Assembly: GCF_026222555.1 (NCBI RefSeq) | Contig: NZ_CP098511.1 | Location: 3,639,501 to 3,703,500 of the forward strand | Reading direction: 5' to 3' | Length of the DNA: 64,000 nt | Origin: Aquimarina sp. ERC-38 | GTDB lineage: Bacteria > Bacteroidota > Bacteroidia > Flavobacteriales > Flavobacteriaceae | Shown: in pieces, positions 26,367-36,063 of the stretch | How positions within the stretch are numbered: position 1 is the first letter of the stretch | Layout: each line of letters starts with the position of its first letter | Notes under the pieces: generated by a model | What the model was told of the DNA's origin: nothing | What the model saw: the letters and a program-made list of their open reading frames with translations, nothing else | Databases searched by the model: none | Made by a program: the position numbers and the translations under genes

Positions 26367-27182
26367 CTATTGATTGCCTAGTATTAAAGGCATTCCACTT
26401 TCACCTGAACCTACTACAATCACTTTTGAATTTGGTGATTTTGCTAACTCCAGGGTAGCTTCTATTCCTTTTTCCGTTAGGATTTTATCGGTAAGGGACG
26501 CGCTTAGAATTTGGTTTGCCACAGCTTTACCTTCCGCATCAATTTTTTGTCGTTCTGCTTCTTTTTTAGCTTTAGCTAACCTAAACTCATATTCTAAAGA
26601 TTCCTGTTCCTGACGTAGTTTACGTTCGATCGCATCTTTAATCGTTGGTGGTAAAGTTACGTCCCTTACAAGTATCTCATTTAGCTGAATAAACTGATTT
26701 TCCACGATTTTTTTTGTTTCTTCAAAGATTTCCTGTTGGATTACATCTCTTTTGCTTGAATATAGCTGTTCCGGGGTGTACCGCCCCACTACACTACGTG
26801 CTGCAGAACGAATGGTAGGTAAAAGTACTCGGGATTTGTATTCCTCGCCCTTCTGCTGATGCAATAAGCCAAGTTTATTATAATCAGGTTGATACCAGGC
26901 CGATGCTTCTAACTTAATTTCCAATCCGTTTGATGATAATACCTGCATTTTTTCAAATGCTTCCTGTTGTCGTACTTCGTATACAATTACTTTATTCCAG
27001 GGAGCTACCAGGTGAAAGCCTTCTCCTAGAGGGGGCGCATCGGTGACTACCCCACCACTAAAGGTTTTATATAATACCCCTGCTTCTCCGGAACTTATCG
27101 TCACCGTAGATTTTGAGATAAAAATAATTAGTAAAACAATTGCAATTAAAATCGGCACTCCGATTTTTGGTAATCTATCCAT
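26367..27182 (-). CDS. Prohibitin-like SPFH/band-7 membrane protein
   Basis: A 271-residue protein with one N-terminal membrane helix (about 9-27), an SPFH domain (about 28-190) and a helical tail with a run of charged heptad-like residues (REQESLEYEFRLAKAKKEAE). SPFH proteins form large membrane rings and influence membrane-protein turnover. It is 11 bases downstream of the VWA membrane gene, so likely in one operon with it and fabG. Confidence 0.9.
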   Translation of the reverse strand: MDRLPKIGVPILIAIVLLIIFISKSTVTISSGEAGVLYKTFSGGVVTDAPPLGEGFHLVAPWNKVIVYEVRQQEAFEKMQVLSSNGLEIKLEASAWYQPDYNKLGLLHQQKGEEYKSRVLLPTIRSAARSVVGRYTPEQLYSSKRDVIQQEIFEETKKIVENQFIQLNEILVRDVTLPPTIKDAIERKLRQEQESLEYEFRLAKAKKEAERQKIDAEGKAVANQILSASLTDKILTEKGIEATLELAKSPNSKVIVVGSGESGMPLILGNQ

Positions 27183-27193
27183 AATGATTTAAA

Positions 27194-29212
27194 TTATATT
27201 AATCCTTTGTATTTTCGAACAAACCATTCGGTTGCTAATAAGAGGAGTAACAAGGCTAATAGAATTTTCCAATCAATAATGGAAATTTGTGTTACTTTAC
27301 TTCTTTGAACGGTTTGATACCTTTTATCTGATAGCAAATCCCGAACCAAGCTATCTTTCTGATCAATAGTATATAATTTACCTTCTGTGTCAGTGGCAAG
27401 TTGTCGTAAACTTGCCAGATTAGCGGACAAGCTTTGTTTTTCCACATCAAATTCTAAAACTGAGAAGGAATCAGATACTGCTATTTCTTCACCTTTTACC
27501 GAGACCGTATATTTATAATCCCCGGGGGGAAGGTCGCTAAGTTCTACTTCATAAGTACTATCTTTTAATAGTAATGGTACACTTTTTACAAAGCTTTTAT
27601 CTTTATTGCTAATAGTGATGGTTAATCTTGCCCTTTTATCAAATTCGTAGTTTTTAGTAAAATACTCTGCTTTGATAACTACTCCTGCATTGCTATAATA
27701 AAAAGATTCGGAAAATACGTTCAACCGGCTTCTTTTTTTAGTAGATGATAAATATTGAACAATTTTAGCTATAAACAGATCAACGGATTCAAAAGACTTG
27801 TTCTGAGTATAGGCATAAGACCTCCATTTCCAAAAACCTTCTCCCAACAAAAAACCATGGCGCTGCCCTTCGGTTTCAAAAGTAACCAACAAAGGATCTT
27901 CCGTTTCAATGGAATTGATCGTTCGGTACATTAAAATATCCGAGGTTGTTAGTAAACGAACCTCTCCGAATGCCCCAACTAAAGGCGGATATTCATTAAA
28001 GATATTGGGACTCACCAGGAAGCTGTTATATAACGTATTTATTTTGGGTTGATAATATTCGGTTTGCCCGGTAAGCTCTTGCGAAATTAATTTTTGCGCG
28101 CCGTTTAAAAATCGCCAATCCGTAGATTCTCCACTTACTATTAAGTAATTCTTTTTAGCTGTTTGTAGGCTTGTCATAATACTTTTAAATGAAGCATCAG
28201 GTTGGTATAACAATATCAACTGGAAATCTTCAAAATTAGTAACTTCCCCTGGTTTTTTAATGACTACAGAACGATTCTCCTGGCTTTCAATACTTTTTTT
28301 AAACGCCCCGATATCGGGATGTATGATGTTGGAAATAATCAGGGCTTGTGTTTTTTGTTCAATTACTTCAACAGCAAAATTCTTTTGATTATTTACCGTA
28401 TTTCTTTCATCCGGATCCGGTTCCAGGACTGCACGGTATTTTTGAATCCCAGAACGGGAAGCAGGTAGGGTAAAGTTGATTATTTTTGAAGTAACTTCCG
28501 AAGAGAAAGAAAGCTTTTGCCGATAAACTACTTTTCCTTTTTGATATACTTTAAACTCGCTATCCTTTTGTACATTACTGGAAACCAAAACTTCTACCGG
28601 AAATTTATTCTTTAAAAAAGCATATCGATTTACGTTTAACCATTCAATTTTACTATCCTTAGTTTGAGCAGTATCTCCTATAACTATTGGGAAAATTTGT
28701 TGTTTATACAAAGTTCCCTTATAGGTATAATCTTTACCTACCGTTTGGTTACCATCACTAACTAATACAATAGGTGCTAACGTACCTTTATATATTTGAT
28801 CAATTTCATTCAGACTTTTTTCAATATTCGTTTGCTTATCTTTAAAACTAAGATGTAGTGAATCCAGTAGATGATTTGAAAAACTAATCAAATTAAGGTC
28901 AAACTTTTTGTTTAAATCTTCGTTAGCTTTTAATTCTGAAATGAATTGTGAAGTATTTTTATCTTCTTCAAGGTAGGCAATGGAAGCACTATTATCTACA
29001 GCTACAGTTAAAATAGGTTTAATTGACTCAAAACTACGTTTGGTAAGGGATGGATTGATTAATAAAATTAATACGATTAGTATACTTAAAAAGCGTAGTG
29101 AAGCTAAAATCCAATTGATCTTTTCTTTTTGTTTAAAGAAATATTGAAACCAGGTAATTGATAAGGCTACACATATAGCTCCTACGATCAATACCACGGT
29201 TTCTGATTGCAT
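27194..29212 (-). CDS. VWA-domain membrane protein
   Basis: A 672-residue protein with two N-terminal membrane helices (about 5-22 and 36-53), a von Willebrand A-like domain starting at ILTVAVDNSAS with the metal-site pattern DxSxS near residues 72-76, a long periplasmic beta-rich region, and one C-terminal helix (about 645-662). The layout resembles BatA-type or related flavobacterial proteins of unknown function. It lies between fabG and the prohibitin-like gene with short gaps. Confidence 0.75.
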   Translation of the reverse strand: MQSETVVLIVGAICVALSITWFQYFFKQKEKINWILASLRFLSILIVLILLINPSLTKRSFESIKPILTVAVDNSASIAYLEEDKNTSQFISELKANEDLNKKFDLNLISFSNHLLDSLHLSFKDKQTNIEKSLNEIDQIYKGTLAPIVLVSDGNQTVGKDYTYKGTLYKQQIFPIVIGDTAQTKDSKIEWLNVNRYAFLKNKFPVEVLVSSNVQKDSEFKVYQKGKVVYRQKLSFSSEVTSKIINFTLPASRSGIQKYRAVLEPDPDERNTVNNQKNFAVEVIEQKTQALIISNIIHPDIGAFKKSIESQENRSVVIKKPGEVTNFEDFQLILLYQPDASFKSIMTSLQTAKKNYLIVSGESTDWRFLNGAQKLISQELTGQTEYYQPKINTLYNSFLVSPNIFNEYPPLVGAFGEVRLLTTSDILMYRTINSIETEDPLLVTFETEGQRHGFLLGEGFWKWRSYAYTQNKSFESVDLFIAKIVQYLSSTKKRSRLNVFSESFYYSNAGVVIKAEYFTKNYEFDKRARLTITISNKDKSFVKSVPLLLKDSTYEVELSDLPPGDYKYTVSVKGEEIAVSDSFSVLEFDVEKQSLSANLASLRQLATDTEGKLYTIDQKDSLVRDLLSDKRYQTVQRSKVTQISIIDWKILLALLLLLLATEWFVRKYKGLI

Positions 29213-29244
29213 AAAATTGGCTTAGGCTTAATTAAAGAAATAAG

Positions 29245-29994
29245 TTAGGTAAGCATTCCGCCGTCTACCTGTAATACCTGACCGGTAATATAACCACTTA
29301 AATCACTCGCCATAAAAACACAGGCATCTGCGATATCTTGAGGAGTTCCTCCCCGTTTCAAAGGGATGGCTTTTCGCCATTCTTCTACTACTTTATCATC
29401 CAGTTTCCCGGTCATTTCTGTTTCAATAAAGCCGGGAGCAATCACGTTACTACGAATGTTCCGGGAACCGAGTTCGAGTGCTACGGATTTAGCAAAACCA
29501 ATAATTCCTGCTTTTGAAGCTGCATAATTAGCCTGACCCGCGTTTCCTTTAACCCCCACTACGGAACTCATAAAAATAAGACTACCTTTCCTCTGTCGTA
29601 GCATGGTTTTTTGTACAGCTTTAGTCATGTTAAAGACACTCTTTAAATTTACCTGGATTACTGCATCAAAATCATCTTCTCCCATTCGCATTAATAGATT
29701 GTCTTTAGTGATTCCGGCATTGTTTACTAATACATCAATTTTTCCATCAAAATCCCTAAGTATTTGTGCCACTAATTCCTGAGATTGCTCGTAATCTGCA
29801 GCATTACTCTGATACCCTTTTGCATTAACCCCCATTTCTTTTAATTCTTTTTCAAGCGAAATGGCCGCATCGACAGAACTACTATAAGTAAAGGCAATAT
29901 GAGCACCTTGTTTTGCAAAAGTTGTGGCTATGCCTTTTCCGATACCACGGGTTGCTCCGGTAATGATAGCAGTTTTTCCTTCTAAAAGATTCAT
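29245..29994 (-). CDS. fabG: 3-oxoacyl-[acyl-carrier-protein] reductase
   Basis: A 249-residue short-chain dehydrogenase that uses NADPH to reduce 3-oxoacyl-ACP in fatty acid elongation. Visible features are the TGATRGIGKG cofactor loop at about 13-22, the NNAG motif near 89-92, the catalytic Ser in FMSSVVGVKG and the YxxxK pair in NYAASKAG, plus the PGFIETEMT block. Length and all motifs fit FabG closely. Confidence 0.92.
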   Translation of the reverse strand: MNLLEGKTAIITGATRGIGKGIATTFAKQGAHIAFTYSSSVDAAISLEKELKEMGVNAKGYQSNAADYEQSQELVAQILRDFDGKIDVLVNNAGITKDNLLMRMGEDDFDAVIQVNLKSVFNMTKAVQKTMLRQRKGSLIFMSSVVGVKGNAGQANYAASKAGIIGFAKSVALELGSRNIRSNVIAPGFIETEMTGKLDDKVVEEWRKAIPLKRGGTPQDIADACVFMASDLSGYITGQVLQVDGGMLT

Positions 29995-30026
29995 TTGTAA
30001 ACGTAATTATTTTCTAAAGTGAGCCT

Positions 30027-30034
30027 CAAATATA
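30027..30034 (-). promoter_or_regulatory. Candidate -7 box of the fabG operon
   Basis: Minus-strand TATATTTG is an exact TAnnTTTG match 33 bases before the fabG start. The nearest TTG is 15 bases upstream, slightly too close for the consensus. Confidence 0.4.
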
Positions 30035-30129
30035 CAGATTACTATAAGGCAAAGCTATAAATTCAAATATTAAAAAGGAAATATCTTATTTTGATTTATA
30101 CGCTTTATAGATGGTTTTGAATAATAAAA

Positions 30130-30166
30130 TTGCCGAAAAACTTAGGATTACTTAGTCTTCCGGCAA
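30130..30166 (-). terminator. Terminator of the M16 peptidase gene
   Basis: An imperfect stem (30130-30145 with 30151-30166; TTGCCG/CGGCAA at its base) is followed on the minus strand by ATTTTATTATT. It lies 21 bases after the stop of the M16 gene. Confidence 0.6.
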
Positions 30167-30186
30167 CTTATTTATTTACTTTTGAT

Positions 30187-33171
30187 TTACAATTTTACGG
30201 CTTCATCACTATTTTCGTAATTAAAGAGGTAGTCAATCTCTAATTCCTGTACTTTACCTATTTTCTGTAATGCTTTTAAATCTACATCTTTTTTATTACC
30301 TATAACCAGCATGTTATACTGTTCCCCTTTAATATTTTCTTCAAAGAAACCTTTGAGATCAGACATAGTCATGGATTTGATTTGGTTATAGATTGCTTCT
30401 CTGTTATCGTTTGTGATACCTAACCTCTTTAACCTTTCATAATTCCAGAAAATATTAGCCTTGGTGATACGTTGCGCTGCTATCTTTTTTAAAGTGGCCT
30501 CTTTAGCTTGTTCAAACTGTTCCTGAGCTTCGGGCATTGTGGTCATTAAATCCATCATCGCATCTACGGCTTCCGGCATTTTATTTGCCTGTGTACCAAT
30601 ATAGGCGTATAAATAATTGCTCTTACCTTTATCTCGAGCCTGAGCATATTGTGAAAAAGCTGAATAGGCTAAAGATTTAGATTCTCTAATCTCCTGAAAA
30701 ACTATAGAAGAAAGTCCGCTACCAAAATAGGTGTTAAATAATAACGAACCAGCCATCTTCTCCGCATCAAACTCCGAACCTTTAGCAAGTAATAGCATTT
30801 CTGCCTGTACCATATCATAATTTACAAAATATACATTACCCCCGGTTTCTTTCTGTTCGTAGATAGTTTGTTCAGGATAATCTTTTAAGTTTTCCGGAAT
30901 GCTATGGTATTGATCTACTACCTTAATAGCGTTATCAACGTCTTTTCCATAATAAAATAACCGATGCTTATAATTCTTCAAATCTTTAATAGTGTTTACT
31001 AATTCCTCCGGGTTTAAATCCTTTAATTCCTGAGCGGTATAGATATTACGTAAGGGTGAGTTCTCGCCATATTTACCGTAGTTAAACAATCCATTCCATA
31101 AAATATTACCTTTTTGTGTCTTGCCATCTTCTCTACCCTTTAGGATACTATCTACATAATCTGCATAGGTTTTAGGATCTGCTTTAGCATTTTCTAGTAA
31201 ATGCTCCAGTAACTTTAAGCCTTTGTCCAGGTTTTCTTCTAATCCGGATAGTTTTATAATAGTCCGGTCAGAGGATGCGGTAACAGAATAGTTAACCCCT
31301 AATTTATAGAATTCTTTCTGTAAGTCTTCAGGAGTATACGTATCAGTACCTAGAAAATTTAGATATCCGGTGGCCAGGGAAACCTTTTTGTTGTGATCCT
31401 GCCCCATGTCCAGAATAAAATTAAGTTCAAAAAGATCGTTATTTTCATTTTTCACATAAGCAAGAGGTAATCCGGAAGTTGTGTTTGCTTTCGAAATAGC
31501 GGTTTGGTAATTTACAAACTTAGGTGATAGTTCCGGAGACTCGATTTGATTAATTTTCGTTAAAAAGATAGATTCCTTATCCCTGTTTAGGTCTACCGGA
31601 GTAATACCCGGATTATTTACTTTGATTACAGAAGGGTCTTCGCCTTTTAACTTATGAACCTCAACGTAGTTAGTTCCATATAATGTATTTGCGTATGCTA
31701 CCACTTCCTGTTTAGTAATCTCTTTCATCTTATCCAAAGTTTGCAAATATTCATCCCAGGGAAGATCGTAGATATAAGCATCCAGGTACGCATAAGCTAC
31801 AGAAGATGCATTTTCATATTCTTTGATTTTATTTACCTTTAAATCGTTAACTACGGCTTCGATTAACCAATCGTCAAAATTTCCTTTTTTTACTTGTTCC
31901 ACTTGAGCTAAAAGTAAGTCTCTTACCTCATCCAGACTTTGATTTGCTTTAGGGGTTCCATAAAGTAGGTGAAACCCATATTCTCGATCAAAATTAGTGA
32001 ATGAAGAGGCATTTTGTACTTTCTGCTTTTGGTTTAGGTTTAAATCGATCAATCCGGCTTTTGAATTTGCCAGAATCATATCGATTAAACTAACCATGAT
32101 TTCATCTTTAGTACCTTTTCCCGGAGTTCGATATGCCAGATATAAGGATTCTGAAGTAGGTCCAAATATTTCTTTTTTAATAGGTGAAGTGATGGGTTGT
32201 TCTTCAGAAAATTCAGGTTGTACCACTTCTTTCTTTTCGTAACTACCAAAAGCTTTATCTACCATTTTTATCGTAGTATCATAATCCAAATCTCCAACTA
32301 GAATGACCGCCATATTATTAGGCACATAATAGGTATTAAAATAGTTATGAATTGCCTCCATAGAAGGGTTTTTCAAATGTTCTGATTTACCTATAGTAGT
32401 TTGAGTTCCATAAGGGTGAGTAGGATACAAACCTTCCAGAACGGCATAATACTGTTTTCGACCGTCGCTATCCTGTCCGCGATTAAATTCTTCATATACC
32501 GCTTCTAATTCCGTATGAAATAAACGAAGTACAAGTTGGCTAAAACGCTCACTTTCTATCTGTAACCACTTATCAAGTTCGTTAGAAGGGATTTTATTTA
32601 CATAAACTGTCTGCTCCTGAGAGGTAAAAGCATTAGTTCCTTCTGAACCTAAGGAATTAACCAACTTATCATACTCATTAGCAATCGCTAATTTTGAAGC
32701 CTCTTTTGAAATTTGGTCAATTTCTTTATAAATGGCTTTTTTTGCAACGGAATCTGAAGTTGCTTTATGCTTTTCATATAAATCGGAAATCTGCTGAATC
32801 AGCTTATTCTCTTCTTCAAAATTTTGAGTACCCATTTCATCCGTACCTTTAAAGACCATATGTTCCAGGTAGTGTGCTAGACCGGTATTATCAGCGGGAT
32901 CATAGGTAGATCCGGCTTTTACCGCAATTAAAGTTTGGATTTTAGGTTCTTCCTGATTCTGTCCCAGGTACACCTTTAAACCGTTGTCCAATGTATACAA
33001 CCTTAGACCCGTAGGATCGTTGGCAACTTCTTGATAGGCATATCCATTGCTATCCTTTTCATTTTTAATAGCATATTCTTTTTCTACACTGGCTATTTGA
33101 TCAGATTCCTTTTTACAGGAAAAGAAAAAAACCACGCAGAGCATGTAAATTAGATAAATTTGATTTTTCAT
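30187..33171 (-). CDS. M16 family zinc metallopeptidase, lipoprotein
   Basis: A 994-residue pitrilysin/insulinase-type peptidase. The inverted zinc motif is HYLEH in GLAHYLEHMVFKG (HxxEH), with the distal glutamate in AVYEEFNRG. Two M16 halves are present, the N-terminal one active and the C-terminal one lacking HxxEH, as usual. A signal peptide ends with FFFSC, Cys19, so it is probably a periplasmic or outer-membrane lipoprotein. It degrades peptides; no specific substrate can be inferred. Confidence 0.9.
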   Translation of the reverse strand: MKNQIYLIYMLCVVFFFSCKKESDQIASVEKEYAIKNEKDSNGYAYQEVANDPTGLRLYTLDNGLKVYLGQNQEEPKIQTLIAVKAGSTYDPADNTGLAHYLEHMVFKGTDEMGTQNFEEENKLIQQISDLYEKHKATSDSVAKKAIYKEIDQISKEASKLAIANEYDKLVNSLGSEGTNAFTSQEQTVYVNKIPSNELDKWLQIESERFSQLVLRLFHTELEAVYEEFNRGQDSDGRKQYYAVLEGLYPTHPYGTQTTIGKSEHLKNPSMEAIHNYFNTYYVPNNMAVILVGDLDYDTTIKMVDKAFGSYEKKEVVQPEFSEEQPITSPIKKEIFGPTSESLYLAYRTPGKGTKDEIMVSLIDMILANSKAGLIDLNLNQKQKVQNASSFTNFDREYGFHLLYGTPKANQSLDEVRDLLLAQVEQVKKGNFDDWLIEAVVNDLKVNKIKEYENASSVAYAYLDAYIYDLPWDEYLQTLDKMKEITKQEVVAYANTLYGTNYVEVHKLKGEDPSVIKVNNPGITPVDLNRDKESIFLTKINQIESPELSPKFVNYQTAISKANTTSGLPLAYVKNENNDLFELNFILDMGQDHNKKVSLATGYLNFLGTDTYTPEDLQKEFYKLGVNYSVTASSDRTIIKLSGLEENLDKGLKLLEHLLENAKADPKTYADYVDSILKGREDGKTQKGNILWNGLFNYGKYGENSPLRNIYTAQELKDLNPEELVNTIKDLKNYKHRLFYYGKDVDNAIKVVDQYHSIPENLKDYPEQTIYEQKETGGNVYFVNYDMVQAEMLLLAKGSEFDAEKMAGSLLFNTYFGSGLSSIVFQEIRESKSLAYSAFSQYAQARDKGKSNYLYAYIGTQANKMPEAVDAMMDLMTTMPEAQEQFEQAKEATLKKIAAQRITKANIFWNYERLKRLGITNDNREAIYNQIKSMTMSDLKGFFEENIKGEQYNMLVIGNKKDVDLKALQKIGKVQELEIDYLFNYENSDEAVKL

Positions 33172-33528
33172 TTTGTAAGTAGCTTAGTTTATCGTTAAAG
33201 ATATCTTATGAGACACTTTTTAGTCAATAATGTTACTCTTTTTAATATTTATTTAACAGGGAATAACTATAATAAAAATTGATAACTGAAAAAAGTGGTA
33301 TGGATGCAACCTTTATTCTTTAGCTATATGTTGTTTTAATCTATTCTAATCTCAAAATCAAATTACTGATTAACCCTAGCCCTTTCTTTATAAATATTAA
33401 TCGATAATTGGCTAATAGAACGTGATACCTCATCATATTGCATAAAAGGATTCTAAATAAGAAGCTTTTATGATAAATTTGATAATTGTATATCATCGTA
33501 ACTTGTAATTTTAAATAAAAACTAAGAT
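33172..33528. other. Divergent intergenic region
   Basis: No coding signal. It holds the upstream regions of the minus-strand M16 gene and of the plus-strand small protein, whose promoter is listed separately. No clear dyad or repeat was seen. Confidence 0.4.
33486..33513 (+). promoter_or_regulatory. Candidate promoter of the Lacal_2735-type gene
   Basis: TTG at 33486-33488, a 17-base spacer, then TAATTTTA at 33506-33513 (7 of 8 to TAnnTTTG), ending 15 bases before the start codon. Confidence 0.45.
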
Positions 33529-33702
33529 ATGTTGGGATTATTTAAAAAAAGATCGGAAAAGGAAATTTTAGAGAAAAAATATCAAAAGTTGATGAAAGAG
33601 TCTTATGAACTTTCTCACCGTAACCGTAAGGCCAGCGATACTAAATTAGCAGAAGCAGAGGCGCTTATGAATCAAATTGAGCAATTAAAGGTTACTTCTT
33701 GA
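33529..33702 (+). CDS. Lacal_2735-family small protein
   Basis: A 57-residue, highly charged helical protein starting MLGLFKKRSEKEILEKKYQ and containing ELSHRNRKASDTK, the hallmark of the flavobacterial Lacal_2735 family. There is no signal peptide; the function is unknown. Its TGA stop overlaps the TTG start of the following CIA30 gene within TTGA, indicating coupled translation. Confidence 0.85.
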   Translation: MLGLFKKRSEKEILEKKYQKLMKESYELSHRNRKASDTKLAEAEALMNQIEQLKVTS

Positions 33703-34244
33703 AGATAGCTTTTAGTGTTTTATACATTATTTTGTTTCAGGTTTATCCAACCACTATGACTATTTTTGACTTCACCAAAAACCCTACTATGAAGCAATGG
33801 AAAGTAGTTGACGATGTAGTTATGGGAGGTAAGTCAGCCGGTTCTTTTCAGTTAGACCCAAAAGGTTTTGGTGTTTTTTCCGGTACAATTTCATTAGAAA
33901 ATAACGGTGGATTCTCTTCGGTTCGCTATGATTTTCCTTCAAAAGAAATTAAAAATTTTACATATATCTCATTGAGGGTTCGCGGAAAACCCAGTCGTTA
34001 TCAATTACGATTAAAAACGAATACAGAAGACCGACACGCCTATATTCACTATTTTGAAATTGATGAGAATTGGAAAACCGTACTTCTTAAGATTTCTGAT
34101 TTTTACCCTACCTTCAGAGGTAAAAGATTGGATATGCCTAACTTCTCAGAGGCAACTCTGGAACAGGTAGCTTTTCTACTTGCCAATAAAAAACAAGAAT
34201 CATTTAGATTGGAAATTAAAAATATACATCTAGGTTCTTACTAA
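33699..34244 (+). CDS. CIA30-family protein
   Basis: A 181-residue protein with the CIA30 (complex I intermediate-associated protein 30) beta-sandwich: QWKVVDDVVMGGKSAGSF near the start, GGFSSVRYDF and a C-terminal block RLEIKNIHLG. Bacterial members are poorly characterised. The first start, TTG at 33699 overlapping the previous stop, adds a hydrophobic leader that may be a signal peptide. An ATG at 33756 would give a cytosolic form. The TTGA overlap favours the first. Confidence 0.8.
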   Translation: MKIAFSVLYIILFQVYPTTMTIFDFTKNPTMKQWKVVDDVVMGGKSAGSFQLDPKGFGVFSGTISLENNGGFSSVRYDFPSKEIKNFTYISLRVRGKPSRYQLRLKTNTEDRHAYIHYFEIDENWKTVLLKISDFYPTFRGKRLDMPNFSEATLEQVAFLLANKKQESFRLEIKNIHLGSY

Positions 34245-34261
34245 TATAGAAATAACACCAT

Positions 34262-35269
34262 ATGAAAGTAATTAATGCATTTGCCGCGCAAAAAGCTGGC
34301 GGTTTACTAACTCCGTATTCTTATAAAATACCCGAAATCAATTATGATGAAGTTGATATTAAAATTCATTATTGTGGTATATGCCATTCGGACCTAAGTG
34401 TAATTAGTAATGACTGGGGAAACGCTCAATATCCTTTAGTTCCCGGGCATGAAATTGTAGGAGAAGTTGAAGAAGTGGGCAATCAGGTCAAACATCTTAA
34501 AAAAGGTGACCTTGTAGGTTTAGGTTGGTTCTCAGAATCATGTATGCACTGCAATCAATGCCTGAACGGAAGTCATAACCTATGTCCTAATCGAAAAGAA
34601 ACGATTATCGGGCGTCACGGAGGCTTTGCAGATAAAGTTCGCTGTCACTGGTCTTGGGCTACTCCTTTACCAAAAGGGATTGATATGAAAAAAGCAGGGC
34701 CTCTTCTATGTGGTGGTATTACTGTTTTTAACCCAATTCTAATGGCAGGAGTAAAACCTACAGATACCGTAGGGGTTATTGGTATTGGTGGATTGGGACA
34801 TATGGCTTTACAGTTTCTAAACAAATGGGGGTGTAAAGTAGTGGCTTTTACCTCCAGCATGGACAAAAAAGAACAAATTCTTAAAATGGGAGCACATGAG
34901 GTAATTAATTCAAAGGATTTATCTACTATGGAACCAATTACCGGCAGACTGGACTTTATTTTAAATACAACTAATGTATCACTCCCTTGGGATGAATACT
35001 TAAATGCACTAGCACCACAAGGCACCTTACATACCGTGGGTGCTGTATTAGAACCTATGCAAATACCGGCATTTGGGTTGATCGGTGGTGAAAAAACACT
35101 TTCCGGAAGCCCTTTGGGAAGTCCGGCACTTACCCGAACCATGTTGGACTTTTGCATTCGGCATGATATTTACCCAATCGTTGAGGAATATCCTATGGAT
35201 CAGGTCAACGACGCAATACAACACTTGAAAGAGGGTAAAGCTCGATATCGGATCGTTTTAAAAGCGTAA
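34262..35269 (+). CDS. Zinc-dependent NAD(P) alcohol dehydrogenase
   Basis: A 335-residue medium-chain dehydrogenase of the cinnamyl-alcohol/YahK-like group. The catalytic zinc site is Cys38-Gly-Ile-Cys41-His42 with GHE at 62-64. The structural zinc cysteines are in CMHCNQCLNGSHNLC. The Rossmann loop is GIGGLGHMA. Such enzymes reduce aldehydes with NADPH; the substrate is open. It follows the CIA30 gene by 17 bases. Confidence 0.9.
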   Translation: MKVINAFAAQKAGGLLTPYSYKIPEINYDEVDIKIHYCGICHSDLSVISNDWGNAQYPLVPGHEIVGEVEEVGNQVKHLKKGDLVGLGWFSESCMHCNQCLNGSHNLCPNRKETIIGRHGGFADKVRCHWSWATPLPKGIDMKKAGPLLCGGITVFNPILMAGVKPTDTVGVIGIGGLGHMALQFLNKWGCKVVAFTSSMDKKEQILKMGAHEVINSKDLSTMEPITGRLDFILNTTNVSLPWDEYLNALAPQGTLHTVGAVLEPMQIPAFGLIGGEKTLSGSPLGSPALTRTMLDFCIRHDIYPIVEEYPMDQVNDAIQHLKEGKARYRIVLKA

Positions 35270-35296
35270 TTTTTATATTACAAGAATGTAATAATA

Positions 35297-35902
35297 ATGA
35301 AAAGGCCTGATTTTGAAACTATTGCTTCCGGAGAAGAATTCAATAAATGGTATTGGTTAAAAGATGAAATGATGGCAATCTGTAAAAAATCAGGGCTTTC
35401 TTCTACGGGTTCCAAATTTAAATTACGTGACAGGATCATGTACGCTTTGGATCATAACGGAAAACAACTTCCCAAATCCAAAGTTAAAAAGAAAACTTCT
35501 TCTTTTAACTGGTCGAAGGAAACTCTTACCCTAGAAACCATTATTACTGATTCCATTTCTTTTGGTCCTAATTTTAGAAATTTTATGAAAGGTCATATTG
35601 GCAATTCTTTTTCTTGTCATGGGGATTTTATGGATTGGGTAAAGAGCAATACCGGAAAGAAGTTAGAAGATGCCATAAAACAATGGAAACTTCTTGAAGA
35701 TAGAAAAAATGACCCCGCGTTTAAAAGAGAAATTGCAGATCACAACATGTATAATCAATATCTTCGTGATTTTGCAAAGGCAAACCCTAAGGCTTCGTTG
35801 CATCAAGCTATAACCTGTTGGTTGTTAAAAAAGCAATTACCTACAAAAAATGGTTTTGTAAAATATGAAGATACAGATCTAAACTTAGGGAAATTCACAT
35901 AG
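35297..35902 (+). CDS. DUF6434/SAP-like protein
   Basis: A 201-residue basic protein with no membrane segment. Residues about 15-55 resemble a SAP-type helix-extended-helix DNA-binding motif (CKKSGLSSTGSKFKLRDRI). The C-terminal part, with the FMKGHIGNSFSCHGDFMDW block, matches the DUF6434 domain as I know it. A nucleic-acid role is inferred from the SAP-like part only. It lies 27 bases after the dehydrogenase. Confidence 0.65.
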   Translation: MKRPDFETIASGEEFNKWYWLKDEMMAICKKSGLSSTGSKFKLRDRIMYALDHNGKQLPKSKVKKKTSSFNWSKETLTLETIITDSISFGPNFRNFMKGHIGNSFSCHGDFMDWVKSNTGKKLEDAIKQWKLLEDRKNDPAFKREIADHNMYNQYLRDFAKANPKASLHQAITCWLLKKQLPTKNGFVKYEDTDLNLGKFT

Positions 35903-36006
35903 AATTGCTGCAATCTATCCTATTTTTTTATTTCTTTTCTCATTTTGTTTTTTGATAAAAATATCCGCTATTTTTCTATTAAAAGTTATATTTACATCTG
36001 TCATGA

Positions 36007-36034
36007 TTGGTATGAAGAAGTAATCCTAATTTTG
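36007..36034 (+). promoter_or_regulatory. Promoter of the thioredoxin-like gene
   Basis: TTG at 36007-36009, a 17-base spacer and TAATTTTG at 36027-36034 (exact -7 box), 30 bases before the start codon. Confidence 0.7.
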
Positions 36035-36063
36035 ATAAGTAACCTTATAATTCTTAAAAAACT

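Noticed and set aside
34645..35157. A 170-codon antisense open frame within the alcohol dehydrogenase gene
   Set aside because: It is the complement of a clearly functional dehydrogenase with intact zinc and Rossmann motifs; it has no signal or domain of its own.
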